The notes under the pieces were generated by a model. It saw only the letters and a list, made by a program, of their open reading frames with translations. It did not search any database and was not told the origin of the DNA. Shown one piece after another: positions 44,010 to 52,791 of a stretch of DNA of 64,000 bases. The position numbers were made by a program, and so were the translations under genes. Where the stretch lies: positions 16,920 to 80,919 of the forward strand of contig CAZHJE010000001.1 of NCBI GenBank assembly GCA_964532965.1. Direction: 5' to 3'. This DNA comes from CAZHJE01 sp964532965. Its GTDB lineage: Bacteria > Patescibacteriota > WWE3 > UBA101185 > UBA10185. Numbering within the stretch: the stretch's first letter is position 1; each line of letters starts with the position of its first letter.

Positions 44010-44396
44010 TTATTTCTTAGCTAACTTTTTCTTTGTGCCACCAACTGTTTTCTTTTTACCCTTTCTCGTTCTGCTATTTGTTCTAGTTTTTTGACCTCTA
44101 ACTGGAAGGCCTTTCTTATGTCTTTCACCTCTGTAGGATCTAATTTCTTGAAGTCGTCTAATGTTTTGTGTTTTTATTCTTCGTAGCTCTCCTTCTACTG
44201 GAAGTTGAAGCTTTTCAATCTCTGCACGCAGGTTTGAAAAGTCGTTATCAGTTAAATCTTTGACTCTAACATTTTCTGATATTTTGCATATTTTAACTAG
44301 TTTTAATGCAGTAGGTCTCCCGATGCCATGTACATAAGTTAATGCAATTTCTGCTCTTTTGTTATCGGGAATGTCTACCCCTAAAAATCTTGCCAT
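44010..44396 (-). CDS. rpsM: 30S ribosomal protein S13
   Basis: 128 residues. ARFLGVDIPDNKRAEIALTY at the start, a helix-two-turn-helix GIGRPTALKL, and SYRGERHKKGLPVRGQKTRT near 95. The tail is strongly basic and reaches the P-site tRNA. Sits between rpmJ and rpsK as usual. Confidence 0.97.
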   Translation of the reverse strand: MARFLGVDIPDNKRAEIALTYVHGIGRPTALKLVKICKISENVRVKDLTDNDFSNLRAEIEKLQLPVEGELRRIKTQNIRRLQEIRSYRGERHKKGLPVRGQKTRTNSRTRKGKKKTVGGTKKKLAKK

Positions 44397-44399
44397 ATG

Positions 44400-44513
44400 T
44401 TAACCCTGACGTTGTTTGTGCTTGGGATTAGTACAAATTACCCTTAGCACACCCTTTCTTCTTATTATTTTACAATTTCTACAAATTGTTTTTATTGATG
44501 ATCTAACTTTCAT
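44400..44513 (-). CDS. rpmJ: 50S ribosomal protein L36, zinc-binding form
   Basis: 37 residues read directly from the minus strand: start [15 protein letters not shown] and end NPKHKQRQG. Cys11, Cys14, Cys27 and His32 form the zinc ribbon of the C+ type. It lies three bases after infA and three before rpsM, its normal place. Confidence 0.95.
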   Translation of the reverse strand: MKVRSSIKTICRNCKIIRRKGVLRVICTNPKHKQRQG

Positions 44514-44516
44514 ATA

Positions 44517-44741
44517 CTATCTAAACCTATAAGTAACCCGCCCACGTGATAAATCATGAGGTGAAAATTCGACCTTCACCTTATCTCCAGTAAGTACCTT
44601 AATGCGTGACTTACGCATTCGCCCTGACACAACACACCAAGCAAATTCGCCGTCTGTAAGTTCTACTTTGAACATTCCGCCCGCTTGTATTTCTTTAATA
44701 GTACCTTCTTTTGTTATTACTTGCTTTGTGTCATTCATCAT
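44517..44741 (-). CDS. infA: translation initiation factor IF-1
   Basis: 73-74 residues, a single OB fold: EGTIKEIQAGGMFKVEL, then RMRKSRIKVLTGDKVKVEFSP. It binds the A site of the 30S subunit during initiation. Tandem ATG codons make the first residue uncertain. Located between map and rpmJ, as in many Gram-positive-type spc operons. Confidence 0.96.
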   Translation of the reverse strand: MMNDTKQVITKEGTIKEIQAGGMFKVELTDGEFAWCVVSGRMRKSRIKVLTGDKVKVEFSPHDLSRGRVTYRFR

Positions 44742-44783
44742 TTACACTGACGCGGCAAATTCTACCAAAATATGCCAATTACG

Positions 44784-45527
44784 TCAATTAAAACTTGTTA
44801 ATAATAAATTACTACTTTTTGTTATTGCTACAGTATTTTCAAATAATGCCGATAAAGACCCATCCGCAGTTTCTAATGTCCAGTTATCTTCTTTTAAAAC
44901 CAACTCGTGTGAACCCATCTGGTATATGATTTCAATCGCAAATACCATGCCTTCTTTTATTTTAATACCAGCACCTTTTTTACCATAACAAGGTATATAC
45001 GGGTCTTCATGCAAGTCTGTACCAATCCCATGTCCAACTAGGTCTCGTGACACTGTATAACCAGATTTCTCAACTATATGTTGCATTGCGTATGAAACAT
45101 CGCCTAAAGTATTCCCAGGAATACATTTACTTATAGCCTCCTTTAATGCTTTTTTACCGATATCCAAAAATTTAGTATGCCTATTAGTGCCCACCTCAAG
45201 CGTATAAGATAAATCAGAGTGATATCCTTTATATAATGCTCCTAAATCTATGCTAACAATATCCCCACTTTTTATATTATAGTCACTTGGAATGCCGTGC
45301 ACTATGCCTTCATTTACATTTATGCAGCTAGAATAGCTATAGCCTGCTACTGTCTTAAACGAAGGTTCCCCGCCATTCTTTAATATTTCTTGTTCTATAA
45401 CCTTGTCTAATTCGATAAGCGACACTCCTACCTTTACATGTCTTAGCACTTCTTTTAGCGCTTTACTTGCAATTGCGCCACTTTTCTGCATAATTTGAAT
45501 CTCTTCGTGAGTTTTTATCTTAATCAC
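44784..45527 (-). CDS. map: methionine aminopeptidase, type I
   Basis: 247 residues. It removes the initiator Met from new proteins. Metal ligands are visible in SIDLGALYKGYHSD (two Asp), GHGIGTDLHEDP (His), FAIEIIY (Glu) and TLETADGSLSALFENTVAI (Glu). There is no N-terminal extension. Its start overlaps the adk stop by four bases. Confidence 0.96.
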   Translation of the reverse strand: MIKIKTHEEIQIMQKSGAIASKALKEVLRHVKVGVSLIELDKVIEQEILKNGGEPSFKTVAGYSYSSCINVNEGIVHGIPSDYNIKSGDIVSIDLGALYKGYHSDLSYTLEVGTNRHTKFLDIGKKALKEAISKCIPGNTLGDVSYAMQHIVEKSGYTVSRDLVGHGIGTDLHEDPYIPCYGKKGAGIKIKEGMVFAIEIIYQMGSHELVLKEDNWTLETADGSLSALFENTVAITKSSNLLLTSFN

Positions 45528-46144
45528 CTACTAATATCCTTTATTACTTCAAGTACATTAGCTGCCACAATGTTCGGCGCTTCTTCCGCAGACACTTCGT
45601 ATAAAATATCTTTTTCTTTATAGTAATTAATAACTTCTTGGGTTTCTGTATAATATATTTTCAACCTTTTCTGTAAAGCCTCCTCTGTATCATCTTTTCT
45701 TTGTATTAAATTTCCCTTACATGCCTTAATGTCCTTTTCTGGCAACGTGTAAATATTATATATTTTTCCATCAGTATCGCACATCCTACGACCAGTAATA
45801 CGTATTTTTGATGTTTCATAGGATATTGTCAAAACAATAACTATGTCAAAATTAGGGTCAAAGTATTTAAGGTCAACCATCGAACGACACCACCCATCAA
45901 ATATGAAGCCATTTGAACAATCAGGTTTTTTAACACGTTCTTTGAGAAGCTGCGCTACAAAGTCTTGAGGAGCCAAGTGACCTGCATTAATTAAATCGTG
46001 TACTTCTTTATATCTAGAGTGTGTTTCTGGTAATTCGCGTAAAGTCTTACCTACTTCTATATGCGGTAAATTTAGTTTTTGCGAAACGATAGCGCCAATA
46101 GTACCTTTGCCCGATCCTTGTGGGCCAAGAAAAAGTATTTTCAT
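45524..46144 (-). CDS. adk: adenylate kinase, divergent
   Basis: 206 residues. P-loop GPQGSGKGT at 7-15. It interconverts AMP, ADP and ATP. Several conserved sites are altered: the DG(F/Y)PR motif reads DGWCRS, and the lid has only two of the four zinc-type cysteines (RRMCDTDG and ACKGN). The downstream NLIQRKDDTEEALQKRL is normal. Adjacent to map and secY as in the spc operon, which supports the call. Confidence 0.88.
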   Translation of the reverse strand: MKILFLGPQGSGKGTIGAIVSQKLNLPHIEVGKTLRELPETHSRYKEVHDLINAGHLAPQDFVAQLLKERVKKPDCSNGFIFDGWCRSMVDLKYFDPNFDIVIVLTISYETSKIRITGRRMCDTDGKIYNIYTLPEKDIKACKGNLIQRKDDTEEALQKRLKIYYTETQEVINYYKEKDILYEVSAEEAPNIVAANVLEVIKDISR

Positions 46145-46145
46145 A

Positions 46146-46415
46146 TTACATTCCTAACATTTCCATAACATCCCCTGCTTGATCCCGCATCTTCTTTTCG
46201 GCCTTTTTATCAAGATGTTTTAACCCTGAATTTAATAAATCTTTAATATCTTTTCTGTCTTCACCATCGATAACTATCTTTTCTATTTTTTTATCACCAC
46301 GCAAAAGTACAAGACTGTCGCCCGATTCTTCTTGATGAAATATTTTTTCAAGTTGCTTCTGAATATCAGATTGCATTCTTTTTGCTTTTTGTAGTGCTTT
46401 TACTTTATCAAACAT
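46146..46415 (-). CDS. YbaB/EbfC-like nucleoid-associated protein
   Basis: 89 residues. The N-terminal helix FDKVKALQKAKRMQSDIQKQL, the central strand region and a C-terminal helix rich in Lys and Met resemble YbaB, a small dimeric DNA-binding protein, though it is shorter than most. Its location between secY and adk inside the ribosomal operon is unusual for ybaB, which normally follows dnaX. Identification is by pattern; moderate confidence. Confidence 0.6.
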   Translation of the reverse strand: MFDKVKALQKAKRMQSDIQKQLEKIFHQEESGDSLVLLRGDKKIEKIVIDGEDRKDIKDLLNSGLKHLDKKAEKKMRDQAGDVMEMLGM

Positions 46416-46437
46416 AGTACATGTATTAAATCAAAAT

Positions 46438-47694
46438 TTAGTCCAAAAAGCTATCATAGTTTTTAGATACTGTTTGCGCTTCAAGTTGTCTTATAGTTTC
46501 TAGAACAACAGATACTGCTATTAAAAGTCCAGTTCCACCGATTGCAAGATTAGTTTGCCCTGTTAAAAGTTGTACAAAATAGGGCATTATTGCAATTAAT
46601 CCTAAAAAAATAGCGCCAAAAAACGTAAGTCTTAAAATTATTTTTCCTAAATACTCTTTGGTAGACTTTCCAGGCCTTATTCCAGGAATAAAACCCCCTC
46701 GTTGTTTAATGTCATTTGAAATTTTTTCAGGATCAAATTGAATAAATGTATAAAAAAATGTAAATCCAACAACAAGCACAAAGTAAAACGCATTGTACAA
46801 AGGAGCAGTCCCAACAAAATTTCTAGCTAAAAAACCACCAATAGTTACAAGTGTTATATTTGATGCAGCAAGAAGAGGACCAGATAAAAATGAAGGTATT
46901 AAAACCACTGAAACTGCAAATATTATTGGAATGACCCCTGCCTGATTAACCTTTAATGGTAAGTAATTTGTTACTTTTTCTGAGCGGACACCTCTTTTAC
47001 CATATTCTAGCGGAATGTTTCTGGTGCCCTCATTTATTAGTACTACTGTAACAATAACCGCTAAAGTAACTGCGACAAACAAAAGGATGTTCAAAAATGA
47101 ATACGTACTAGAGGAATAATAAAACTGAATTAGGTTTGTTGGAAGACTACTTATAATACCAACAAATATTAAAAGCGAAATGCCGTTCCCAACGCCATAT
47201 TCTGTAACTAAATCACCAACCCAAACTAAAAACATGCCGCCCCCAATTAGTGTAAAAATCAGCACAAGCAAATTAAAAGTCTCAAGTCTCCCGATAACAC
47301 CCTGCTGGTTAAGTAGAAAATAGACACCATAAGCCTGAACAAATGAAATTGGTATAGTTAATATTCTTGTATACTGATCCAATTTATCTCTTCCAGACTC
47401 TCCTTCTTTAGACAACTCCTCGAATGCCGGTATCATTGTTGTAAATAACTGAATTATAATCGAAGCTGTTATATATGGACTTAATCCCAAAGTTACGATA
47501 GAAAAGTTTTGAAAGCCTCCACCACTGAATAAATCATAAAACCCTAAAAGTGAGTTAGAAGATATATACGCTTTTATTGCATTTGTATCTACGCCTGGGG
47601 TAGGTACATGAGCAAGAAATCTAAACAACACTATTATTAAAAATGTAAATAATAATTTACGTCTTATTTCTGGTGATTTTAATATTTCATTCAT
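46438..47694 (-). CDS. secY: protein translocase subunit SecY
   Basis: 418 residues with ten membrane helices. FRFLAHVPTPGVD opens the protein, the plug region with FSGGGFQNFSIVTLGLSPYI follows near residue 60, and the basic cytoplasmic loop EYGKRGVRSEKVTNYLPLK near 230 and the C-terminal loop GGFIPGIRPGKST near 335 contact ribosome and SecA. It is the core of the export channel that SecD and SecF assist. Confidence 0.97.
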   Translation of the reverse strand: MNEILKSPEIRRKLLFTFLIIVLFRFLAHVPTPGVDTNAIKAYISSNSLLGFYDLFSGGGFQNFSIVTLGLSPYITASIIIQLFTTMIPAFEELSKEGESGRDKLDQYTRILTIPISFVQAYGVYFLLNQQGVIGRLETFNLLVLIFTLIGGGMFLVWVGDLVTEYGVGNGISLLIFVGIISSLPTNLIQFYYSSSTYSFLNILLFVAVTLAVIVTVVLINEGTRNIPLEYGKRGVRSEKVTNYLPLKVNQAGVIPIIFAVSVVLIPSFLSGPLLAASNITLVTIGGFLARNFVGTAPLYNAFYFVLVVGFTFFYTFIQFDPEKISNDIKQRGGFIPGIRPGKSTKEYLGKIILRLTFFGAIFLGLIAIMPYFVQLLTGQTNLAIGGTGLLIAVSVVLETIRQLEAQTVSKNYDSFLD

Positions 47695-47700
47695 TTAGTC

Positions 47701-48147
47701 TTACTTTAATATTTTCGAACCCGATTTTTCAACAAGTTCTTTTGCGCTTTGCGAGTACATAAAACCCGAAAGAGTCAATTTTTTTGTAAGAATTCCAGTA
47801 GCTAGTAATTTCACACCATCTTTTGGAATGCTTTTTATTAATCCTGCCTCTACTAAATTTGCTGGGGAAATTGATGTGTTATCTTCAAACACATTTAAAA
47901 TTGATATTGATAATGCGAGTACCTTTTTAGCAGTCGGGCTTTTAAATCCGCCTATGCTAGGTAATTTTTTAAATATAGGCACTTGCCCACCCTCAAAACC
48001 AACAGGAAGACTGTTACCTTGCCTTGATTTTTGTCCTTTTTGACCAGAACCCGTAGTATGTGCGCCTTTACCGCTTCCAACACCACGCCCTCTTCTTTTT
48101 GATTTACTTTTATTTCCCTTTATTTTAACTGGTTTATTTAACTCCAT
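47701..48147 (-). CDS. rplO: 50S ribosomal protein L15
   Basis: 148 residues. Basic Gly-rich N-terminus (RRGRGVGSGKGAHTTGSGQK) and GFEGGQVPIFKKLP near 50 identify L15. It begins two bases after rpsE; rpmD (L30), which normally separates them, is absent. Confidence 0.96.
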   Translation of the reverse strand: MELNKPVKIKGNKSKSKRRGRGVGSGKGAHTTGSGQKGQKSRQGNSLPVGFEGGQVPIFKKLPSIGGFKSPTAKKVLALSISILNVFEDNTSISPANLVEAGLIKSIPKDGVKLLATGILTKKLTLSGFMYSQSAKELVEKSGSKILK

Positions 48148-48149
48148 AT

Positions 48150-48593
48150 TTATGCCTTCAACTTTCTGAGTGCGTTAATAGCACACTGAGCATTACACAC
48201 ATTATTACTTGCTCCAAGCAATTTTGCTGATATATTTTTTATACCTGCAAGTTCAACAATGTGTCTAACTGAACCTCCTGCAATTATCCCAGAACCTTCA
48301 GGAGCAGGCATCAATTTAAGCTTTGATGCTTTAAATTTAGCGTCTACCTCATGCGCAATAGTAAATCCAGAAACATTAACTTCTACTAAATCACGTCTTG
48401 CAGACTTTGTTGCTTTTTGAATTGCGACAGAAATATCTTTAGCTTTACCAAGACCATAGCCAACTTTTCCATTTTTATTTCCAATCACAACAAGAGCAGA
48501 AAACCCTAAACTACTACCACCCTTTGTTTTTTTAGATACTCTTTTAGTCTCTATTATTCTTTCTTCAAATTCTTTAGGTTGATAATATTCCAT
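48150..48593 (-). CDS. rpsE: 30S ribosomal protein S5
   Basis: 147 residues, shorter than the E. coli protein at both ends. RVSKKTKGGSSLGFSALVVI near residue 18 and GSGIIAGGSVRHIVELAGI near 100 are typical. S5 guards decoding accuracy at the 30S neck. Confidence 0.96.
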   Translation of the reverse strand: MEYYQPKEFEERIIETKRVSKKTKGGSSLGFSALVVIGNKNGKVGYGLGKAKDISVAIQKATKSARRDLVEVNVSGFTIAHEVDAKFKASKLKLMPAPEGSGIIAGGSVRHIVELAGIKNISAKLLGASNNVCNAQCAINALRKLKA

Positions 48594-48601
48594 ATATAAT
48601 C

Positions 48602-48931
48602 CTAAAACTCTAGTCCTCCATCTCTTGCACCTTCTGCAAGGCTTTTTATTCTACCATGATATTTATACCCATTCCTATCAAAAACAACGTTTTTGACTTT
48701 TTTTTCGAGTGCTTTTTGCGCAATGGCTTTACCCACCTCAAAAGCATTTGATATACTTTTAAGCCCATACGCAGAAGTAAGTGTCTTTCCAGTCGAATCT
48801 ATAACTTGTGCATAAATATATTTGTTTGATCTAAATACACTAAGTCGTGGTCTGCTTAAAGTTACTACCAAATTGTTTTTAACTCGTTGAATACGTCTTT
48901 TTTGTTTTGTTTTAACTTCAATTTTTTTCAT
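48602..48931 (-). CDS. rplR: 50S ribosomal protein L18
   Basis: 109 residues. [19 protein letters not shown] near residue 27 and [20 protein letters not shown] near the C-terminus are diagnostic. It binds 5S rRNA with L5. Eight bases from rpsE. Confidence 0.96.
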   Translation of the reverse strand: MKKIEVKTKQKRRIQRVKNNLVVTLSRPRLSVFRSNKYIYAQVIDSTGKTLTSAYGLKSISNAFEVGKAIAQKALEKKVKNVVFDRNGYKYHGRIKSLAEGARDGGLEF

Positions 48932-48932
48932 A

Positions 48933-49475
48933 TTATGCCTTACCTGTTTTACCTGCTTTTCTTAAAACAACTTCATCAACATACTTAATTCCTTTACCTT
49001 TGTAGGGTTCTGGAGGTCTGATTTTTCTAATTTGAGCTGCAACCAATCCAACTAAATGCTTATCTGCACCTGATATTGCAACATCTTTGTTGTTTTCAAC
49101 CGTGATACTTATACTCTCTGGTATTTCATACAAAACTGGGTGAGAGTAGCCAACTGCTAGTGATAATAATCTTGGATTATCTAATTTTGCTCTATAACCT
49201 ACCCCTATAAGTTCTAGTTTTTTTTCAAACCCTTCATTTACGCCTTTTACCATATTGGCAATTAACGCTCTAGTTAATCCCCAAAGTGCCGGGGTTTTTT
49301 TACTAGAGCCAATAGCGGACACCGTTGCCTGATTATCTTTGATTTCTAATGAAACTTCGTTGTGATGTTCAAAAGATAGTGTTCCCTTTGGACCGGTCAC
49401 AGTAACAAGATTATTTTCAACTACTACTTTTGTTCCGGCCGGAATTTGTATTGGGTTTTTTCCTATTCTAGACAT
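48933..49475 (-). CDS. rplF: 50S ribosomal protein L6
   Basis: 180 residues, standard length, beginning [14 protein letters not shown] at the ATG at 49475; the longer frame overlaps rpsH and is not conserved. GVGYRAKL near 98 and the C-terminal [15 protein letters not shown] are typical. It binds near the sarcin-ricin loop. Confidence 0.96.
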   Translation of the reverse strand: MSRIGKNPIQIPAGTKVVVENNLVTVTGPKGTLSFEHHNEVSLEIKDNQATVSAIGSSKKTPALWGLTRALIANMVKGVNEGFEKKLELIGVGYRAKLDNPRLLSLAVGYSHPVLYEIPESISITVENNKDVAISGADKHLVGLVAAQIRKIRPPEPYKGKGIKYVDEVVLRKAGKTGKA

Positions 49476-49476
49476 A

Positions 49477-50033
49477 TTAAAATACCTCGCATAAAACTTC
49501 CCCACCTAATTTTTTATATTTTGCATCTTTTGAGTCCATAACACCTCTTGATGTTGAAACAACAAAAGTCCCATACCCAGATTTAGATACTCTTAAATCT
49601 TTTGACGATAAGTATATCCTTCTACCAGGTTTAGATACTCTTTTAACATTAGTGATCTTCGGCAAATTATTTTCATCGTAAGTAATATCTAAATGTAATT
49701 TTTTATATGATGCGTCTTTTTCTTTAAATACCTTGACATTTTCTAAAAATCCTTTCGACTCTAAAACCTTTGCAACTGCTTCTGCTTCTTTTGTATACAT
49801 TACCTCAACAAATGGTTTTTTTGCGAGTGCACCATTCTTAANNNNNNNNNNNNNNNNNNNNNNNNNNNNNNNNNNNNNNNNNNNNNNNNNNNNNNNNNNN
49901 NNNNNNNNNNNNNNNNNNNNNNNNNNNNNNNNNNNNNNNNNTCTTTTGTATACATTACCTCAACAAATGGTTTTTTTGCGAGTGCACCATTCTTAAGCAT
50001 ACTTAAAATGTTTGATAAAGTGTCTGTACTCAT
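49477..50033 (-). CDS. rpsH: 30S ribosomal protein S8 (split by a false assembly gap)
   Basis: As written, the gene is broken by 100 N and a shift of frame. The 55 bases before the gap are repeated exactly after it (49787-49841 and 49942-49996). Collapsing the overlap gives one continuous protein of 133 residues, the normal S8 length: it starts STDTLSNILSMLKNG and continues through PFVEVMYTKEAEAVAKVL to the C-terminal SRGVMDSKDAKYKKLGGEV. S8 binds the central domain of 16S rRNA and can repress the spc operon. I therefore read the gap as an assembly artefact. Confidence 0.92.
49787..49841. repeat. contig-end overlap, copy 1 (copy 2 at 49942-49996)
   Basis: This 55-base stretch is identical to 49942-49996 on the other side of the N run. 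An exact overlap of this size at contig ends is expected from a k-mer assembler (k = 55 is a common setting), not from biology. Confidence 0.95.
49842..49941. other. spurious assembly gap (100 N) in rpsH
   Basis: 100 N between identical 55-base flanks. Removing the N run and one copy (155 bases) restores an intact rpsH, so no sequence is likely to be missing. Confidence 0.92.
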
Positions 50034-50044
50034 ATTACCTTTAA

Positions 50045-50230
50045 TTACCAGCTAGATTTCTTGACTCCTGGTATTTCACCTTTATGAACTAATTCCCTAA
50101 AGCATTTTCTACAAACGTCAAATCTACGCATAAACCCTCGTGGATTACCACATATTTTGCATCTGTTATACCCTCTCACTGCATACCTTGGTTCTTTTTT
50201 ATGTTTTTCTATTAGTGCTTTTTTTGCCAT
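50045..50230 (-). CDS. rpsN: 30S ribosomal protein S14, zinc type (type Z)
   Basis: 61 residues, the short form, with CKICGNPRG and CRKCFREL forming the zinc site. Position between rplE and rpsH is standard. Confidence 0.97.
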   Translation of the reverse strand: MAKKALIEKHKKEPRYAVRGYNRCKICGNPRGFMRRFDVCRKCFRELVHKGEIPGVKKSSW

Positions 50231-50231
50231 A

Positions 50232-50774
50232 TTAACCTTCCTTAAAAGGCAGACCTAGTTTTTTGAGCAGTGACTTACTATACTCTTTATTTTTAGTTGC
50301 TACAACAAGAGTGACCTGGAGACTTCTAATTCCTTTTACCTTATTTGGGTTTACCTCTGGAAAAATTACGTGCTCTTTTATTCCAATAGAATAATTACCA
50401 TTTTCATCAAAAGAATTCAAGTCTAAACCTTTAAAATCTCTTACTCTTGGTAATACTATGCTCAAAAATTTATCTAAAAATACCCACATATTATTCCCTC
50501 TAAGAGTTACAGTGTAGCCAACGACGTCGCCCTGTCTAATCTTAAAGCCAGACTCAGATGATCTTGCTTTTCTCGGAGAAGGCTGTTGCCCAGTTATCAT
50601 TTTTAATTCTTCTACAAATGATTCAGTAGCCTCTTTATTTTCTCTAAAATCTCCGATGCCCGCATTTACAACTACTTTCTTTAATCTTGGTACCTCCATT
50701 ATTGATCTTAATGAAAGCTCTTTAACAAGTGAGGGTAATATTGTTTCTGTATATTGCTGTTTTAATCTATTCAT
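50232..50774 (-). CDS. rplE: 50S ribosomal protein L5
   Basis: 180 residues. [19 protein letters not shown] near residue 30, [21 protein letters not shown] near 72 and [11 protein letters not shown] near 132 match L5, which joins 5S rRNA to the large subunit. Overlaps rplX by four bases. Confidence 0.97.
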   Translation of the reverse strand: MNRLKQQYTETILPSLVKELSLRSIMEVPRLKKVVVNAGIGDFRENKEATESFVEELKMITGQQPSPRKARSSESGFKIRQGDVVGYTVTLRGNNMWVFLDKFLSIVLPRVRDFKGLDLNSFDENGNYSIGIKEHVIFPEVNPNKVKGIRSLQVTLVVATKNKEYSKSLLKKLGLPFKEG

Positions 50775-51076
50775 ATAACATCCCCAGTCTTCTTTGATAT
50801 TCTGTACTTTTTTCCATCCGAAACTTTATAACCTATCTTTATTGCTTTTTTATTTTTTTCATCAAAATACATAACATTGGATACATGTATTGGTTTTTCT
50901 ACTGGCACAATTCCACCTTCTTTATTAAGTACTCCAGGTTTTATATGTTTTTTTACAATATTTACACTCTCGACTAATATTTTGTTTTTTGATGGATAAA
51001 CTTTTAACACCTTACCGGTCTTACCTTTATCCTTTCCTGCTATAACTTGTACTATGTCATTTGTTCGTATTTTCAT
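50771..51076 (-). CDS. rplX: 50S ribosomal protein L24
   Basis: 101 residues. The KOW motif DIVQVIAGKDKGKTGKVL near the N-terminus starts 23S rRNA assembly. An AGGAGG lies 13 bases before the ATG at 51076 and only one base before another ATG at 51088, so 51076 is favoured. Confidence 0.95.
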   Translation of the reverse strand: MKIRTNDIVQVIAGKDKGKTGKVLKVYPSKNKILVESVNIVKKHIKPGVLNKEGGIVPVEKPIHVSNVMYFDEKNKKAIKIGYKVSDGKKYRISKKTGDVI

Positions 51077-51081
51077 AGTTA

Positions 51082-51450
51082 TTACCATACCTCCTTTGCA
51101 AGAGATGCAATTTTAAGATAACCTAAATCTCTTAATTCTCTTGCTATAGGGCCAAAAACACGTGTGCCAACCATGTTTTTGTCTTTGTTAATAACAACAC
51201 CTGCGTTATCATCAAATCTAATATAGCTACCATCTTTCCTTCTAACTTCTTTTCTTGTTCTTACAATTACTGCTTTAACAATTGAGTGATCTTTAACAGC
51301 ACCTCTCGATGAAGCACCTTTAACAACCACAGTTACAATATCACCAACAGATACAAATCTTCTTCGAGAATTACCAGGAATACCAATAATTTTCAGCGCT
51401 TTTGCCCCTGAGTTGTCTGCTATTCGTATGGTTGTTCCAATTTGTAACAT
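51082..51450 (-). CDS. rplN: 50S ribosomal protein L14
   Basis: 122 residues, exact family length. ADNSGAKALKIIGIPG near residue 9 and the C-terminal VFGPIARELRD are diagnostic. The extended SD AAAGGAGGT near its end serves the downstream rplX. Confidence 0.97.
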   Translation of the reverse strand: MLQIGTTIRIADNSGAKALKIIGIPGNSRRRFVSVGDIVTVVVKGASSRGAVKDHSIVKAVIVRTRKEVRRKDGSYIRFDDNAGVVINKDKNMVGTRVFGPIARELRDLGYLKIASLAKEVW

Positions 51451-51462
51451 ATGTTTTTAATA

Positions 51463-51696
51463 TTAAGCTACTATCTTAATAATCTCCCAAGTACCCTCTT
51501 TACTAAACGGCGTACATTCTTGAATAATAACTGTATCGTCAAGTTTTGCATCTAAAGTATTTTTTGCCTTGAATCTTCTAGTATTTTTTATACTTTTTTT
51601 ATACAAAGGATGCTTTTTAGGCATATTCACAGCAACAACTACTGTCTTTTGCATTTTTGTAGATACTATTTGACCAGTTAATAATTTTTTAGCCAT
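51463..51696 (-). CDS. rpsQ: 30S ribosomal protein S17
   Basis: 77 residues, OB fold. LTGQIVSTKMQKTVVVAV near the start and HPLYKKSIKNTRRFKAKN near 28 are typical. Overlaps rpmC by eight bases. Confidence 0.96.
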   Translation of the reverse strand: MAKKLLTGQIVSTKMQKTVVVAVNMPKKHPLYKKSIKNTRRFKAKNTLDAKLDDTVIIQECTPFSKEGTWEIIKIVA

Positions 51697-51883
51697 TTTG
51701 TTTTTCCTTTTCTTTCATTACTGTTTGTATTCTTGCAATATCTTTTTTTATTGCAGATACCTTTTTAACATTTTTTTCTTTATTTTTCAAAATCTTAATA
51801 GCAATATCTTGTACTTCTTTTTTCTTTTCAAGTAAAATACTCTTTAACTCTTCGATTGTTTTATTTCTATAATCTTTCATCAT
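51689..51883 (-). CDS. rpmC: 50S ribosomal protein L29
   Basis: 64 residues, two long helices (TIEELKSILLEKKKEVQD, then AIKKDIARIQTVMKEKEK). Lies by the exit tunnel. Tandem ATG codons leave the first residue uncertain. The usual order rplP-rpmC-rpsQ is kept. Confidence 0.93.
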   Translation of the reverse strand: MMKDYRNKTIEELKSILLEKKKEVQDIAIKILKNKEKNVKKVSAIKKDIARIQTVMKEKEKQNG

Positions 51884-51884
51884 A

Positions 51885-52289
51885 TTATTCTGCTATAAAC
51901 TTTGTTTTTATAGGTAATTTATCTGCTGCACGCTTAAATGCTGCTTTTGCGACTTCTTCTGTTACTCCTGCTATTTCGAATATTACTTTACCCGGCTTAA
52001 TAACAGCAGCATAATGGGAAACCGGAGATTTACCACTACCCATTCTTGTTTCGTTCGGCTTTTTAGAAACAGGCTTATCGGGAAATATTCTTATCCACAA
52101 CTTGCCACCCCTTTTTGTCTTGTGTGATATTGCTTTTCTAGCTGATTCTATCTGTCTCGACGTAATAAGCCCCCTATCAACTGCTTTTAACGCGTAATCC
52201 CCAAAAGAAATACTATTACCACGTGTAGACACACCCTTATTGTTACCGCGCATCATTCTTCTAAATTTAACTTTTTTAGGCATTAACAT
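51885..52289 (-). CDS. rplP: 50S ribosomal protein L16
   Basis: 134 residues. Starts [19 protein letters not shown], as in most bacteria, with GGAG nine bases upstream supporting the ATG at 52289. [20 protein letters not shown] near 70 contains the conserved Arg region near the A site. Confidence 0.97.
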   Translation of the reverse strand: MLMPKKVKFRRMMRGNNKGVSTRGNSISFGDYALKAVDRGLITSRQIESARKAISHKTKRGGKLWIRIFPDKPVSKKPNETRMGSGKSPVSHYAAVIKPGKVIFEIAGVTEEVAKAAFKRAADKLPIKTKFIAE

Positions 52290-52292
52290 AAT

Positions 52293-52790
52293 TTATATCT
52301 CCAACTCACCTTTATAAATCCAAACCTTTATGCCAACAACACCGTATATCAATTTGCAATGTATTTGTGCATAGTCGATGTCTGCTCTAAGTGTTTGTGT
52401 GGGTACTGAACCTTTTTCGTAATATTCTGATCTTGCAATTGAGTTACTACCGCTAAGTAAACCAGACACTCGAATTTTAATACCTTTTGCACCCTTATCC
52501 ATTGCAGAATTTAGTGCTGAAACAACGGCTCTTCGATANNNNNNNNNNNNNNNNNNNNNNNNNNNNNNNNNNNNNNNNNNNNNNNNNNNNNNNNNNNNNN
52601 NNNNNNNNNNNNNNNNNNNNNNNNNNNNNNNNNNNNNNCCAGCAGTGCTAAGTTTTGATTTTAAAAATTCTCTTATCATATAATCTTCAAACACAAATTG
52701 CTTAAAAGATTTTTTATCGCCAAACCAACGCGACTTCCAGTCTTTTGATATTCCTACTCTAAATCCAATTGGATGTATCTTTTGTCCCAT
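52293..52790 (-). CDS. rpsC: 30S ribosomal protein S3, with internal assembly gap
   Basis: The N-terminus [20 protein letters not shown] and the C-terminal domain ([19 protein letters not shown], then [21 protein letters not shown]) are clear. The middle, including the KH domain with its GxxG loop, is replaced by 100 N. In other S3 proteins about 75-80 residues lie between the flanking motifs, while the N run allows only about 33 codons, so the true gap should be near 230 bases. S3 forms the mRNA entry site. The ATG at 52790 overlaps nothing and matches the family start. Confidence 0.93.
   Translation of the reverse strand: MGQKIHPIGFRVGISKDWKSRWFGDKKSFKQFVFEDYMIREFLKSKLSTAXXXXXXXXXXXXXXXXXXXXXXXXXXXXXXXXXXYRRAVVSALNSAMDKGAKGIKIRVSGLLSGSNSIARSEYYEKGSVPTQTLRADIDYAQIHCKLIYGVVGIKVWIYKGELEI
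52539..52638. other. assembly gap (100 N) in rpsC, length underestimated
   Basis: Placeholder of exactly 100 N. Flanks do not overlap, and comparison with the family indicates that more than 200 coding bases, including the KH domain, are missing. Confidence 0.95.
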
Positions 52791-52791
52791 C

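Noticed and set aside
49787..49996. 55-base direct repeat as a biological duplication
   Set aside because: The copies sit exactly at both edges of a 100 N placeholder and collapsing them restores S8; contig overlap explains it.
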